64,000 nt of DNA from Oscillospiraceae bacterium (GTDB lineage Bacteria; Bacillota; Clostridia; Saccharofermentanales; Fastidiosipilaceae): NCBI GenBank assembly GCA_029983685.1, contig JASBZA010000001.1:124001-188000 (forward strand), in the 5' to 3' direction. Positions 17,688 through 27,149 of the stretch are shown here, one piece after another. Under the pieces are notes generated by a model. That model saw only the letters and a program-made list of their open reading frames with translations. It did not search any database and was not told the origin of the DNA. Each line of letters opens with the position of its first letter. The first letter of the stretch is position 1. The position numbers and the translations under genes were made by a program.

Positions 17688-18824
17688 GTGATTTATTTAG
17701 ACCATACGGCAACGACTAAGCCCTATCCTGAGGTTATTGAGACTTTGGCAGACGCAATGAAAGAAGATTACTATAACCCGGCGTCTATGTATCAGGCGGG
17801 GCTGAAGATGGCTCGAGCCCGAAAGGATCTCTTTAATCAATTAGGTGAAGACCTCGGCTGTTCGGGAGAAAATTTAATTCAGACGTCCGGAGCGACCGAA
17901 TCGACCAATATGGCTTTCAAGGGACTATATTCTAAGTATGGCAAACGCTTAAATGAGCTGGTGGTGCTTCGTTCAGACCATCATGCGACCTTGGAGACGG
18001 CCAAATTTTTAGAAAGTCAAGGGGCCAAAGTCCATTACTTAGAGCCGGACCGCCAGGGCCATCTGCCGCCCGAGCGTTTACTGAGAGTTATTAATGATAA
18101 GACACTTCTGGTGTCTTTACTCTATGTTAATAACGAATCCGGTACGATTTTAAATTTGCCCGATCTGGTTTCTCTTATTAGACAAAATGCTCCGCAAGCT
18201 TTTATTCACGGAGACTTGGTCCAAGCTTGGGGGAAACTTCCCATCAATTTAGAAGCTATGAATCTGGACTTGGCCTCTTTTAGCGGTCATAAGATTCACG
18301 GGCCTAAGAGTATCGGACTTTTGTACCGCAAGGATAAGTGTTATCCGGACCCTTTGATTCACGGAGGAGGTCAACAGAATAATTGGCGGTCCGGGACCGA
18401 GGATTATCCTTTATTAAAGGTCTTGACTATAGCGTCTAAACTCCATGTCGGTTCGATGGAAGAAAGTAGAGCCATGGTAGAAAATTATGCCGAAATCCTC
18501 CACGATACGGTTTATAAGCTGGGAGGCCATGTTAATTTCCCGGAGGCCATGCCTGAAATCCAATCGATTTCTTTTCCCGGCATGAGAGGACAAACTCTGA
18601 TGAATATGCTGGAAAAAGCGGGGGCCCTGGTTTCTACCTCCTCCGCCTGCCAAGCCAGAAATGCCGGTGTCTCACATGTGCTTTTGGCCATGGGTGTGGA
18701 TAGGAAAGACGCGGAAGGGACCTTAAGAATCAGCCTCGACAGAACCAATACACTTGAAGAAATTAAGACTTTTTGTAAGATACTAGAAGATCAAGTGACT
18801 TTACTCAGAAAATGGGGTATGTAG
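17688..18824 (+). CDS. Cysteine desulfurase (NifS/IscS type), partner of ThiI
   Basis: A PLP enzyme that takes sulfur from cysteine onto an active-site cysteine. The 378 residues show YLDHTATT at the N-terminus, the PLP lysine in SGHKIHGPKS and the persulfide cysteine in STSSACQAR. It starts with GTG immediately after the preceding stop. thiI follows 6 bp later, matching the nifZ-thiI arrangement in Bacillus subtilis, where the desulfurase supplies sulfur for 4-thiouridine in tRNA. It may also serve iron-sulfur clusters; no iscU or sufU is in view. Confidence 0.9.
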   Translation: MIYLDHTATTKPYPEVIETLADAMKEDYYNPASMYQAGLKMARARKDLFNQLGEDLGCSGENLIQTSGATESTNMAFKGLYSKYGKRLNELVVLRSDHHATLETAKFLESQGAKVHYLEPDRQGHLPPERLLRVINDKTLLVSLLYVNNESGTILNLPDLVSLIRQNAPQAFIHGDLVQAWGKLPINLEAMNLDLASFSGHKIHGPKSIGLLYRKDKCYPDPLIHGGGQQNNWRSGTEDYPLLKVLTIASKLHVGSMEESRAMVENYAEILHDTVYKLGGHVNFPEAMPEIQSISFPGMRGQTLMNMLEKAGALVSTSSACQARNAGVSHVLLAMGVDRKDAEGTLRISLDRTNTLEEIKTFCKILEDQVTLLRKWGM

Positions 18825-18830
18825 ATAGAT

Positions 18831-20096
18831 ATGGCAAAAGTTGAACATCGTATTTTAATGCGCATCGGCGAGGTTGCTCTGAAGGGCCTAAACAAGAGGC
18901 GCTTTGTAAGGCAGATATTGGAAAATGTCCAGGTGCGTCTAGACCAATTAAGACCTAAATTTACCACTTATAGCAGTGAATCCAGACTTTGGATTGAACC
19001 TATGGACGATTTGGCTGGCACGGAAGAATATATGGCTAAGGCTTTGGACATAGCCTGTAAGACCTTCGGCATTGTCTCTGCTTCTCCGGTTTTGAAATTA
19101 TCCGAAGCTGATTTTGCAGATGTAAAAGCCGAATCATTGAAAGTAGTAGACCACGTCTTAGAGCAGAAAAAAGAAGATAATCCGCGTAAAAAACATTGGA
19201 CTTTTAAGGTGGAGGCCAAAAGAGGCGATAAGTCTTTCCCCCTTACTTCACCTGAAATCGGCCGGGAACTGGGAGCGCATATTTTAAGAAATTATCCTAA
19301 TTTGTCAGTGGATGTCCACGAGCCGGATTTCTATATTTACGTAGAGGTAAGAGATTCTTTCTATCTTTATGGTGCTATCTATCCCGGAGCCAAAGGTCTT
19401 CCTATTGGAACCGGCGGTCAAGCGACGGTGCTTTTGTCCGGCGGAATTGATTCTCCTGTGGCAACTTATATGATGGCTTCTCGTGGTGTTAAGCTTAATG
19501 CGGTTTATTTTCATTCTTTCCCTTTCACATCCGAAGAAGCTAAGCAAAAGGTCATTGATTTGGCCCGTATCTTGACGGCTTATACAGGACCTATTGAACT
19601 TCATATCGTAAACTTTACCGACATTCAGGTAAACTTGCGCCAGCACTGTCCGTCCGACATGCTGACCATTGTGATGCGGCGAGTCATGATGCAGATTGCC
19701 GAGGGTATTGCCCATGAGTCCGAGGCCAAAGCTTTGGTAACCGGTGAGTCTCTGGGTCAGGTGGCCAGCCAGACGCTGGAAGCCATAACGACCACCAACA
19801 TTGTTGTAGACATGCCGGTTTTCAGACCTTTGATTGGTATCGACAAGGATTTCACGGTGGATATTGCACGCAAAATCGGTACCTATGAGACCTCGATTTT
19901 ACCTTACGAAGATTGCTGTACGGTTTTTGTTGACAAGCATCCTAAGACCAGGCCTCACTTACAAGATGCTATCGATGCAGAAGAAGATCTGGATATTTCG
20001 GATTTGGTTCAAGAAGGAATTAGAAGGCGTGATATTTTATTAGTAAGTCAGGCTGAAGTCCGGACGATAAAGGAGGAAGACGAAAGTGATTTATGA
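18831..20096 (+). CDS. thiI: tRNA 4-thiouridine synthase ThiI
   Basis: ThiI adenylates U8 of tRNA and replaces oxygen with sulfur. The 421 residues comprise an N-terminal ferredoxin-like/THUMP region (about 1-170) and a PP-loop ATPase with [12 protein letters not shown] (about 200). [15 protein letters not shown] and a Cys pair YEDCC follow. There is no C-terminal rhodanese domain, as in other Gram-positive ThiI proteins, which receive sulfur directly from the neighbouring desulfurase. The gene overlaps glyA by 11 bp. Confidence 0.95.
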   Translation: MAKVEHRILMRIGEVALKGLNKRRFVRQILENVQVRLDQLRPKFTTYSSESRLWIEPMDDLAGTEEYMAKALDIACKTFGIVSASPVLKLSEADFADVKAESLKVVDHVLEQKKEDNPRKKHWTFKVEAKRGDKSFPLTSPEIGRELGAHILRNYPNLSVDVHEPDFYIYVEVRDSFYLYGAIYPGAKGLPIGTGGQATVLLSGGIDSPVATYMMASRGVKLNAVYFHSFPFTSEEAKQKVIDLARILTAYTGPIELHIVNFTDIQVNLRQHCPSDMLTIVMRRVMMQIAEGIAHESEAKALVTGESLGQVASQTLEAITTTNIVVDMPVFRPLIGIDKDFTVDIARKIGTYETSILPYEDCCTVFVDKHPKTRPHLQDAIDAEEDLDISDLVQEGIRRRDILLVSQAEVRTIKEEDESDL

Positions 20097-21333
20097 TGCA
20101 ATAAGACGGGATGATCCCGAAATTTATGAGGCCATTTGCCTGGAATATCAGAGGCAAAATAATAAGCTGGAGATGATTGCTTCGGAGAACTTTACTTCAG
20201 AAGCCGTTATGGCTGCCCAAGGTTCCGTCATGACCAATAAGTACGCTGAAGGTTACCCCGGACGTCGTTACTATGGCGGTTGTGAGTATGTAGATATTGC
20301 GGAAGATTTGGCCAGGGAGAGAGCCAAGAAACTTTTCGGTGCCGAAGCCGTAAACGTCCAGCCGCATTCTGGTGCGCAAGCGAACATGGCCGTTTACTAT
20401 GCTGTCTTGGAACCCGGCGACCGCATCTTGGGTATGGACCTATCTCACGGCGGTCATCTGACCCACGGCATGGCCAAAAATTATTCGGGCCGTTTCTTTG
20501 AAACCGCCTTCTACGGTGTCTCCAGAGAAACCGAAACAATCGATTATGATGCTTTGAGACAGAAGGCTTTGGAGTTTAAACCCAAGCTGATTATTGCCGG
20601 AGCCTCCGCCTACCCGCGTTTTATTGATTTTGCCAAGTTCAGAGAAATCGCCGATGAAGTCGGTGCCTACCTCATGGTCGATATGGCCCATATTGCCGGT
20701 CTGGTTGCTGCAGGACTGCATCCTAGCCCTGTCCCTTATGCGGACTTTGTGACCACAACGACCCATAAGACCTTGAGAGGTCCCAGAGGCGGTATGATTC
20801 TTTGCAAGAAAGAATACATCAATAAGATTAACTCGGCCGTGTTCCCCGGTATCCAGGGCGGACCTTTGATGCATGTGATTGCCGGTAAGGCTGTGGCTTT
20901 GAAAGAAGCCTTGGAGCCCGGCTTTAAGGTCTACCAGCAGCATGTTTTGGCTAATGCTCAAGCCCTGGCAAGAGCCCTCCAGGATCACGGTATGAAGTTG
21001 GTATCCGACGGGACCGATAATCACCTTATCTTAATCGACCTCAGACCTCAAGGCATCAGCGGTAAGGATCTCCAGCATAACCTGGACGAGGTCAACATTA
21101 CGACCAATATGAATACGATTCCTTTCGATACGGCTAAGCCTACCGTGACTTCCGGTCTTAGAATCGGAACACCTGCTCTGACTTCCAGAGGCTTTACGCC
21201 CGATGATATGGCTAAAATTGCCCAATTTATTTATGACGCGGCAACAGACTTTGATCAGAAGAAAAATCTTATCCTTGAAGGTGTAGAAGAACTTGTAAAA
21301 GATCACCCGCTTTATCCGGGATTAATGGATTAG
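20086..21333 (+). CDS. glyA: Serine hydroxymethyltransferase
   Basis: Interconverts serine and glycine with transfer of a one-carbon unit to tetrahydrofolate. The 415 residues contain the PLP lysine in [14 protein letters not shown], the N-terminal [22 protein letters not shown] and HSGAQAN blocks. The start is GTG, placed by AAGGAGG nine bases upstream; a nearby ATG is out of frame. The gene is coupled to thiI by overlap. Confidence 0.97.
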   Translation: MIYDAIRRDDPEIYEAICLEYQRQNNKLEMIASENFTSEAVMAAQGSVMTNKYAEGYPGRRYYGGCEYVDIAEDLARERAKKLFGAEAVNVQPHSGAQANMAVYYAVLEPGDRILGMDLSHGGHLTHGMAKNYSGRFFETAFYGVSRETETIDYDALRQKALEFKPKLIIAGASAYPRFIDFAKFREIADEVGAYLMVDMAHIAGLVAAGLHPSPVPYADFVTTTTHKTLRGPRGGMILCKKEYINKINSAVFPGIQGGPLMHVIAGKAVALKEALEPGFKVYQQHVLANAQALARALQDHGMKLVSDGTDNHLILIDLRPQGISGKDLQHNLDEVNITTNMNTIPFDTAKPTVTSGLRIGTPALTSRGFTPDDMAKIAQFIYDAATDFDQKKNLILEGVEELVKDHPLYPGLMD

Positions 21334-21354
21334 AAAAGTTAGGACTATAGAAAA

Positions 21355-22680
21355 GTGACCTATAAGAAGCAAGAACCCCTGGCCTTTCGGATGTCTCCCA
21401 GAAATCTGGAAGATTACGTGGGTCAGGCCCATATTCTTTCCGAAGGCAAGATGCTTCGGCGTATGATTGAGACCGACCAGCTTCAGTCGATTATTCTGTT
21501 CGGGCCCCCGGGGACCGGGAAGACTTCTTTGGCCCGGATTATTGCCGAAACGACTACCTCAACGTTTAGAAAAATTAATGCGGTCACTTCGGGCGTTAAA
21601 GATATCAAGGCTATTATTGAAGATACGCATAATTATCTCCTGACCCCATCAGGGCGTACGGTCTTGTTTATTGATGAGATTCACCGTTTTAATAAAGCCC
21701 AACAAGATGCGCTTTTGCCTTCTGTGGAGGATGGAAGCCTAATACTTATCGGTGCGACGACGGAGAACCCTTATTTTGAAGTCAACAAAGCGCTTTTATC
21801 CAGATCTTCGGTTTTTCAGCTCTATCCTTTGACAAAAGAAGATATCAAAACCTTGATTAAAAGGGCTTTGGAAGACCCGGAGAGAGGCTACGGTAATGAG
21901 AAGATAAGGATAGAAGAGGATGCATTAGATTTCCTGGCCGATATGGCCAACGGAGATGCCAGGTCTGCTTTGAATGCTTTAGAGCTGGCACATAATTCAA
22001 CCCCCTGGTCTAAAGATCCGGAAACAGGTGAAGCTTTTCTCCATCTTACTTTAGAGGTGATTAGCGAGTGTATTCAACGAAAACCTATTCGCTACGATAA
22101 GAATGGGGAAGACCACTACGATGTTATTTCAGCCTTCATAAAATCCGTCAGAGGATCGGCCGTGGATGCGGCCTTGCTCTACTTGGCTAAAATGTTAGAA
22201 GCCGGAGAAGACCCTAATTTTATTGCCAGACGTCTAGTGATTTTGGCTTCGGAAGATGTGGGTATGGCCAATCCCCAGGCCTTGAGTATTGCAGTTTCCG
22301 CCTGGTTAGCCGTGGAAAGAGTCGGCATGCCGGAAGGCCGTATTATTTTGGGTCAAGCGACGGTTATGCTTGCGACAAGCCCCAAGTCTAATAAGTCTTA
22401 TCTGGCCGTTGATCAGGCCCTGGCCGACGTGCGGTCCAAAGATACGGGAGAGGTGCCTTTGGCCTTGAGAAATGCGGTCATACAAGGTATGGGCGATAAT
22501 TTAGGCTATGGCCAAGGCTACCGCTATGCCCATGATTATCCCCACAGCATCGCTCCTATGGAATTTATGCCCGATAAGATGCGCGGGGTTCGTTACTATG
22601 AGCCTACGGAAAACGGATACGAGAAAACGGTCAAGTCCTGGCTCGAAAATATTAATTCCATATTGAAATCGGACCAATAG
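21355..22680 (+). CDS. rarA: Replication-associated recombination protein A (RarA/MgsA)
   Basis: An AAA+ clamp-loader-like ATPase acting at stalled replication forks. The 441 residues show Walker A GPPGTGKTS, Walker B VLFIDEIHRFNKAQQDALLP, sensor 1 GATTEN, and the C-terminal tetramerisation region with LASEDVGMANPQAL. A GTG start at 21355 is assumed because the conserved frame begins there; the ribosome site is weak. The gene ends two bases from the convergent PHP phosphatase gene, with no terminator between them. Confidence 0.94.
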   Translation: MTYKKQEPLAFRMSPRNLEDYVGQAHILSEGKMLRRMIETDQLQSIILFGPPGTGKTSLARIIAETTTSTFRKINAVTSGVKDIKAIIEDTHNYLLTPSGRTVLFIDEIHRFNKAQQDALLPSVEDGSLILIGATTENPYFEVNKALLSRSSVFQLYPLTKEDIKTLIKRALEDPERGYGNEKIRIEEDALDFLADMANGDARSALNALELAHNSTPWSKDPETGEAFLHLTLEVISECIQRKPIRYDKNGEDHYDVISAFIKSVRGSAVDAALLYLAKMLEAGEDPNFIARRLVILASEDVGMANPQALSIAVSAWLAVERVGMPEGRIILGQATVMLATSPKSNKSYLAVDQALADVRSKDTGEVPLALRNAVIQGMGDNLGYGQGYRYAHDYPHSIAPMEFMPDKMRGVRYYEPTENGYEKTVKSWLENINSILKSDQ

Positions 22681-22682
22681 CC

Positions 22683-23552
22683 TTAATAGGCGATTTGGCC
22701 TTTCTCAAAATGACAGAGCTTATCAAAGCCCAGATTTTCTAATTGGGCTTTATTTTGGTCAAACATTTGGCCGACACGACCCTCATGGTGGGCATCGGAA
22801 GCCAGACAAATCAAGGAACCGCCTAAATCCTTATAACGACGTAAAATTGCTTCATCGGTCAGACCGATAGGCTGGCCTGAGGGATTCTTTACCAATTGGG
22901 TTGCGGTATTAATCTCCAAGGCAATATCGCGTTCGATGATAAGTTTGAAGAGCCGGTCTAAGTGATCGGCGAAGTCTACGTACCGTAACTTCTTATCGTC
23001 GTAAGTATTGTAACGACTGATGTAATCGAAATGGCCCAAGACATTAATGAAGGGCATATCTTCCACCATCTTCATAAGCGCTTCTAAATAAAGTGTGTAG
23101 GCTTCCTTTTTGCCTTTGGCATAAAGCTTGCTTAGTTTCGGATAGCCGAAGGGGCTAAGGTTATGGACCGATCCTATTAGAAGGTCTAGGTCGTCTTTAT
23201 AAAAAGTCGAGACTTCCCGGAAGGCCGGTACCAGGTAAGGCCTGTAGCCTAATTCGATTCCTTTATAAAGCTCCAGAGAGGAGTGGGCCTTGGCTAAGTT
23301 TTCTTGTTCGACTCTAATGCGTTCGATATAGTCAGAGATGTTAAACACCCATTCGCCGTCCTCGGGATAGATGTCCAAGACATGAAATTCGGACGAAGCG
23401 ATATCGGGATCCTCCCACTTATCGAAATGGTCGGTCATCACCAGGCCTCTTAGGCCCAAGCGCTGGGCTTCCTCCAATCGCTCTTTCAGAGGTTGACTAG
23501 AGTCCGCAGAAAATTCACAACAATGATTATGTGTATCAATAATAGTTTTCAC
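22683..23552 (-). CDS. PHP-domain phosphatase (histidinol-phosphatase HisK-like)
   Basis: 289 residues of the PHP metal-dependent hydrolase fold, with metal ligands in IDTHNHCCEFSADS, MTDHFDKWE, GIELGY, GSVHN, GHFDYI and ASDAHH. The family includes the Gram-positive histidinol-phosphatase, but no other histidine genes are nearby, so the substrate is left open. GAGGAGGAA lies before the ATG. It is the only minus-strand gene in the left 28 kb and converges on rarA. Confidence 0.8.
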   Translation of the reverse strand: MKTIIDTHNHCCEFSADSSQPLKERLEEAQRLGLRGLVMTDHFDKWEDPDIASSEFHVLDIYPEDGEWVFNISDYIERIRVEQENLAKAHSSLELYKGIELGYRPYLVPAFREVSTFYKDDLDLLIGSVHNLSPFGYPKLSKLYAKGKKEAYTLYLEALMKMVEDMPFINVLGHFDYISRYNTYDDKKLRYVDFADHLDRLFKLIIERDIALEINTATQLVKNPSGQPIGLTDEAILRRYKDLGGSLICLASDAHHEGRVGQMFDQNKAQLENLGFDKLCHFEKGQIAY

Positions 23553-23649
23553 GATATTTCCTCCTCAAGTATTTTAGCAAATGATTTTAATACTTGCCTG
23601 ACACATGTTAAAATAACTGAGAATATTGTTTAAAGAAAGCAGGTGCCCT

Positions 23650-25197
23650 ATGTTCTATCAAGACAATTCAGTAGAGAATAATGTGGGTGAAACAGAAAAA
23701 AAGGAGTCTAATATTACTGCTCCTACTGTTAATGAATTAAGCCAAATGTTCCAAGACATGGAAGTATCCGAGGACGAAAATAAAGAGCTAAGTCCCGGTA
23801 AGGCTTTGGAAGAGAAGCTGCAGAATAAAAGCCAGCATCTTTTTGATGTTTATGATAAAGAAACGACGATTTCCGCTTTCTCTTTCGCCGAGGATTATCG
23901 AATCTTTTTGGACAAGTCTAAGACCGAACGCGAAGTGGTCTTAAACGGTATTGATTTACTGAAGAATGTGGGTTTTGTAGATATAGCCGATAAGGAAACC
24001 CTTACTGCCGGTGACCGTGTTTATAAGTCTATAAGAGGCAAGGGTTTGGTTGCCGCGGTTGTCGGTGAAGCTTCTATTAAAGATGGTTTTAATATTTTAG
24101 GAGCCCACCTGGATTCGCCCAGATTAGATATTAAGCCCAATCCCTTATATGAGGAAGGGGAGATGACTTTCCTTAAGACGCACTACTACGGCGGTATTAA
24201 GAAATATCAATGGACCACGATTCCTTTGGCCCTGCACGGAACTGTCGTTCGTAAGGACGGCACGACCTTGAATTTTACGGTCGGTGAAGACGAAAATGAT
24301 CCTGTATTTGCTCTGACCGATCTCCTGATTCACTTGGGTAAGGATCAGATGCAAAAGACTGCAGCGAAGGTGGTTGAAGGCGAAGAAATGAACATCTTAG
24401 TAGGCAGCAGACCCGTGCCACATAAGGATGTTTCCAACCGCTTCAAGCTGGCTATTTTGCAAATCTTAAAAGAGCGCTATGACATCAGCGAAAGAGATCT
24501 TCTGAGTGCTGAAATTTCCGCTGTACCGGCCGGTAAGACCAGAGACCTTGGCTTTGATAGGAGCTTTTTAGCCGGTTACGGCCATGATGACAGAGTGTGT
24601 GCTTATCCGGCCGTAAGAGCCATTGCTACCATGCAGCCCGGCGAAAAGACCGGCCTCATGCTTTTGACCGATAAGGAAGAAGTCGGTAGCCAGGGCAATA
24701 CCGGTGCCCAGTCGCAGTCTTATGAGAATTTCATGATGGAAATTTATGTCAAAAAAGAAGGCGCCTATGATGTATTAGGCTTCCACCAAGCCTTGGAAAA
24801 CTCCTCTATGCTTTCGACGGACGTAACGGTCGGTTTCGATCCTAATTTCCCGTCTACGGTAGATCCCAAGAATGTCTGCTATATGGGCCACGGTGTTGCT
24901 TTGACCAAATATACCGGCCACGGCGGCAAGGGTGGCGCCAACGATGCCAGTGCCGAATTCTTCTCCAAGGTTGCCCATCTTCTGGATGAGCATAAGGTGC
25001 CTTGGCAGACTGGCGAGCTCGGTAAAGTCGACCAGGGCGGCGGCGGAACCATTGCGCTTTATTATGCCAATCGCGGTATGCAAGTTATCGATTCCGGCGT
25101 TCCTGTATTGAACATGCATGCCCCCGGTGAAGTCATTCATAAGCTGGATCTTTATTCGACCTATCAAGCCTACAAAGCTTTTATTGAAAATATGTAA
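23650..25197 (+). CDS. Aminopeptidase, M18 family
   Basis: A dinuclear zinc aminopeptidase that removes N-terminal (often acidic or neutral) residues from peptides in the cytosol. The 515 residues contain the M18 blocks GAHLDSPRLDIKPNP, FLAGYGHDDRV, LTDKEEVGSQGNTGAQ and GHGGKGGANDAS, with the zinc-binding His, Asp and Glu. The ATG at 23650 is preferred: AGCAGGTG precedes it, while an in-frame TTG at 23626 has no ribosome site. The first 60 residues are acidic and poorly conserved-looking. The acyl-CoA synthetase gene follows 13 bp later and is probably in the same operon. Confidence 0.88.
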   Translation: MFYQDNSVENNVGETEKKESNITAPTVNELSQMFQDMEVSEDENKELSPGKALEEKLQNKSQHLFDVYDKETTISAFSFAEDYRIFLDKSKTEREVVLNGIDLLKNVGFVDIADKETLTAGDRVYKSIRGKGLVAAVVGEASIKDGFNILGAHLDSPRLDIKPNPLYEEGEMTFLKTHYYGGIKKYQWTTIPLALHGTVVRKDGTTLNFTVGEDENDPVFALTDLLIHLGKDQMQKTAAKVVEGEEMNILVGSRPVPHKDVSNRFKLAILQILKERYDISERDLLSAEISAVPAGKTRDLGFDRSFLAGYGHDDRVCAYPAVRAIATMQPGEKTGLMLLTDKEEVGSQGNTGAQSQSYENFMMEIYVKKEGAYDVLGFHQALENSSMLSTDVTVGFDPNFPSTVDPKNVCYMGHGVALTKYTGHGGKGGANDASAEFFSKVAHLLDEHKVPWQTGELGKVDQGGGGTIALYYANRGMQVIDSGVPVLNMHAPGEVIHKLDLYSTYQAYKAFIENM

Positions 25198-25210
25198 GGA
25201 GCCTTATTAA

Positions 25211-26974
25211 ATGAGTATATACAAGCAACCGCTTCATGTAGTGCGTCCTATTAAGAATCTAAGAGAGATGTTGGAAGGGAGTGTGGCCTTGTTTAAAGAC
25301 CGCAATGCTTTCCTCTTAAAGCCCGTGAAAGGCGAGCCTTATGCCCCGGTAAGCTACGAACAGTTCGGACAAGACGTCCATAACTTCGGTACGGGACTTT
25401 ACCACATGGGCATCGACAATAAGCAGCGTGTGGCAATCCTGGCCGAAACACGTTATGAATGGTATGTATCTTATTTATCTATTGTAAACTGTGCCGGCGT
25501 AGTAGTGCCTTTGGACAAAGAATTGTCGGTCCCGGAAATTAGAAACATGTTGACTTCAGCCAAAGTTACGGCTGTCATTTATTCTCCTAAGTTAAGAGAA
25601 TCCGCCATCGAAGCTACGAAGGATATACCGACTCTTAAGTTTATGATTCAGATGGATAAGTTTGAGGATTCGGAAGAGATTAGAACGCTTCAAACCCAAG
25701 GCCCCCGGATGATTGACAGCTTGGGTGTAGAAGAGTCTGCCTGGTCCAATGTTATGGCCGACGGCAAACAACATATCGAACAAGGCGATAATATCTTTTT
25801 GACCTATCCCATTGATCCAGATGAAATGCGGATTTTGCTCTTTACGTCCGGTACTACTGATAAGCCTAAGGCCGTTATGCATAGTCACGGCACCATATCG
25901 GCTAACCTGGTCGGTATGTGTGAGATGACTGAAGTCGGCAATGATACCTGTTTGTCGATTTTGCCCTTACATCATACTTATGAATGTACCTGCGGCTTTC
26001 TTTGCCAAATCTATCGTGGCGATACGATTGCCTATTGCGAAGGCTTACGCTACATTATGGATAATCTTAAAGAGAGTGAAACGACACTTTTATTGGCAGT
26101 TCCTCTGATTTTAGAGACCTTTCATAAGAGAATTTGGAAAAATATCGATAAGCAAGGCGCCAGAAAAAAAGTAAATTTTGCACTGGGTTTGAGTCGTTTC
26201 CTTATGAAGCTGGGTATTGATGTTCGCAAGAAGCTTTTCAAGGACATTCACGAAGCCATGGGCGGCCACATGCGCCTCATTATTGCAGGCGGTGCTGCTA
26301 TTGATCCTAAGATTTTGAAGGATTTCAATGACTTCGGTTTCTTAGCCATTCAGGGCTACGGCCTTACGGAATGTGGTCCTATCTTAGCTCTTAACAGAAA
26401 TGTCGATTATAAGAATGAATCAGCTGGCCAACCGCTGCCTGGTACAGCAGTCAAAGTGTTGAACCCGGACGAAAACGGTATAGGTGAATTCATCGGTAAG
26501 GGGCCTAATATCATGTTGGGCTATTACGGTGACGAGGCCAAAACTCAAGAAGTCTTACAAGACGGCTGGTTCCATACCGGTGACTTGGGTTATATCGATG
26601 ATGACGGTTTTATCATTATCACCGGCCGTAAGAAGAACGTTATCGTTACCAAGAACGGTAAGAATGTGTTCCCCGAAGAGTTGGAGTTCCTTCTGAAGAA
26701 ACACACGGAAGTTGCGGAAGCCGTAGTAAGTGGTGCTCCCGATAATAGTGGTGATACACAGGTCGTAGTTGAAATCTTCCCCAATAAAGAAGAAATGGAG
26801 ACCATCTTAAGTAAGAAGGATCCTAGTAGGGAAGAGGTCCAGGCACATATGGAAGCGTTGGTAAAAGAAGTTAATCACCAGGTCAGCGACTACAAGGCCA
26901 TGCGTAACGTCATCATTCGTGATGAAGACTTTATCAGGAATACATCTAAGAAGGTTGTCCGTTCGAAGAACTAA
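25211..26974 (+). CDS. AMP-forming long-chain acyl-CoA synthetase-like enzyme
   Basis: 587 residues of the ANL adenylation superfamily, which activates a carboxylic acid as an acyl-AMP and then a thioester. The P-loop is LFTSGTTDKPKAVMHSHG (about 213), the A5 motif GYGLTECGP, the A7-A8 region GWFHTGDLGYIDDDG and GRKKNVIVTKNGKNV. The C-terminal catalytic lysine would be in TSKKVVR, only a few residues before the stop, so the C-terminal domain is compact but complete. The segment between the motifs is typical of fatty-acid ligases; the chain length is not known. It is followed by a terminator. Confidence 0.87.
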   Translation: MSIYKQPLHVVRPIKNLREMLEGSVALFKDRNAFLLKPVKGEPYAPVSYEQFGQDVHNFGTGLYHMGIDNKQRVAILAETRYEWYVSYLSIVNCAGVVVPLDKELSVPEIRNMLTSAKVTAVIYSPKLRESAIEATKDIPTLKFMIQMDKFEDSEEIRTLQTQGPRMIDSLGVEESAWSNVMADGKQHIEQGDNIFLTYPIDPDEMRILLFTSGTTDKPKAVMHSHGTISANLVGMCEMTEVGNDTCLSILPLHHTYECTCGFLCQIYRGDTIAYCEGLRYIMDNLKESETTLLLAVPLILETFHKRIWKNIDKQGARKKVNFALGLSRFLMKLGIDVRKKLFKDIHEAMGGHMRLIIAGGAAIDPKILKDFNDFGFLAIQGYGLTECGPILALNRNVDYKNESAGQPLPGTAVKVLNPDENGIGEFIGKGPNIMLGYYGDEAKTQEVLQDGWFHTGDLGYIDDDGFIIITGRKKNVIVTKNGKNVFPEELEFLLKKHTEVAEAVVSGAPDNSGDTQVVVEIFPNKEEMETILSKKDPSREEVQAHMEALVKEVNHQVSDYKAMRNVIIRDEDFIRNTSKKVVRSKN

Positions 26975-27032
26975 ATCCTTAAACTTCATTGAGTGATAAT
27001 TTAACAATTTAAGTGCATAGTAAAATTTTTAG

Positions 27033-27063
27033 ATTCCCGGTTTGTTAAGAATCGGGAATTTTT
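27033..27063 (+). terminator. Terminator after the acyl-CoA synthetase gene
   Basis: ATTCCCG (27033-27039) pairs with CGGGAAT (27053-27059) around a 13-nt loop, followed by TTTT. Confidence 0.7.
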
Positions 27064-27066
27064 AGT

Positions 27067-27095
27067 TTGTAATACATTGTAAAAATTTATAAAAT
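27067..27095 (+). promoter_or_regulatory. Candidate promoter of the secreted-protein pseudogene
   Basis: TTGTAA (27067-27072), a 17-bp spacer and TAAAAT (27090-27095). A strong AAAGGAGG (27140-27147) lies downstream, just before the original ATG at 27150, which supports this as the gene's own expression signal. Confidence 0.5.
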
Positions 27096-27149
27096 ACTAG
27101 TGAAGGAAGTACTTTTTTCAGTGCAATCAGTGAAATTGTAAAGGAGGAT

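Noticed and set aside
20440..21024. 194-codon open frame antisense to glyA
   Set aside because: A shadow of the strong codon bias of glyA; no homologous motif or start signal.
22683..23552. Assigning the PHP protein to histidine biosynthesis
   Set aside because: The fold fits, but no his genes are adjacent and the substrate cannot be told from sequence.
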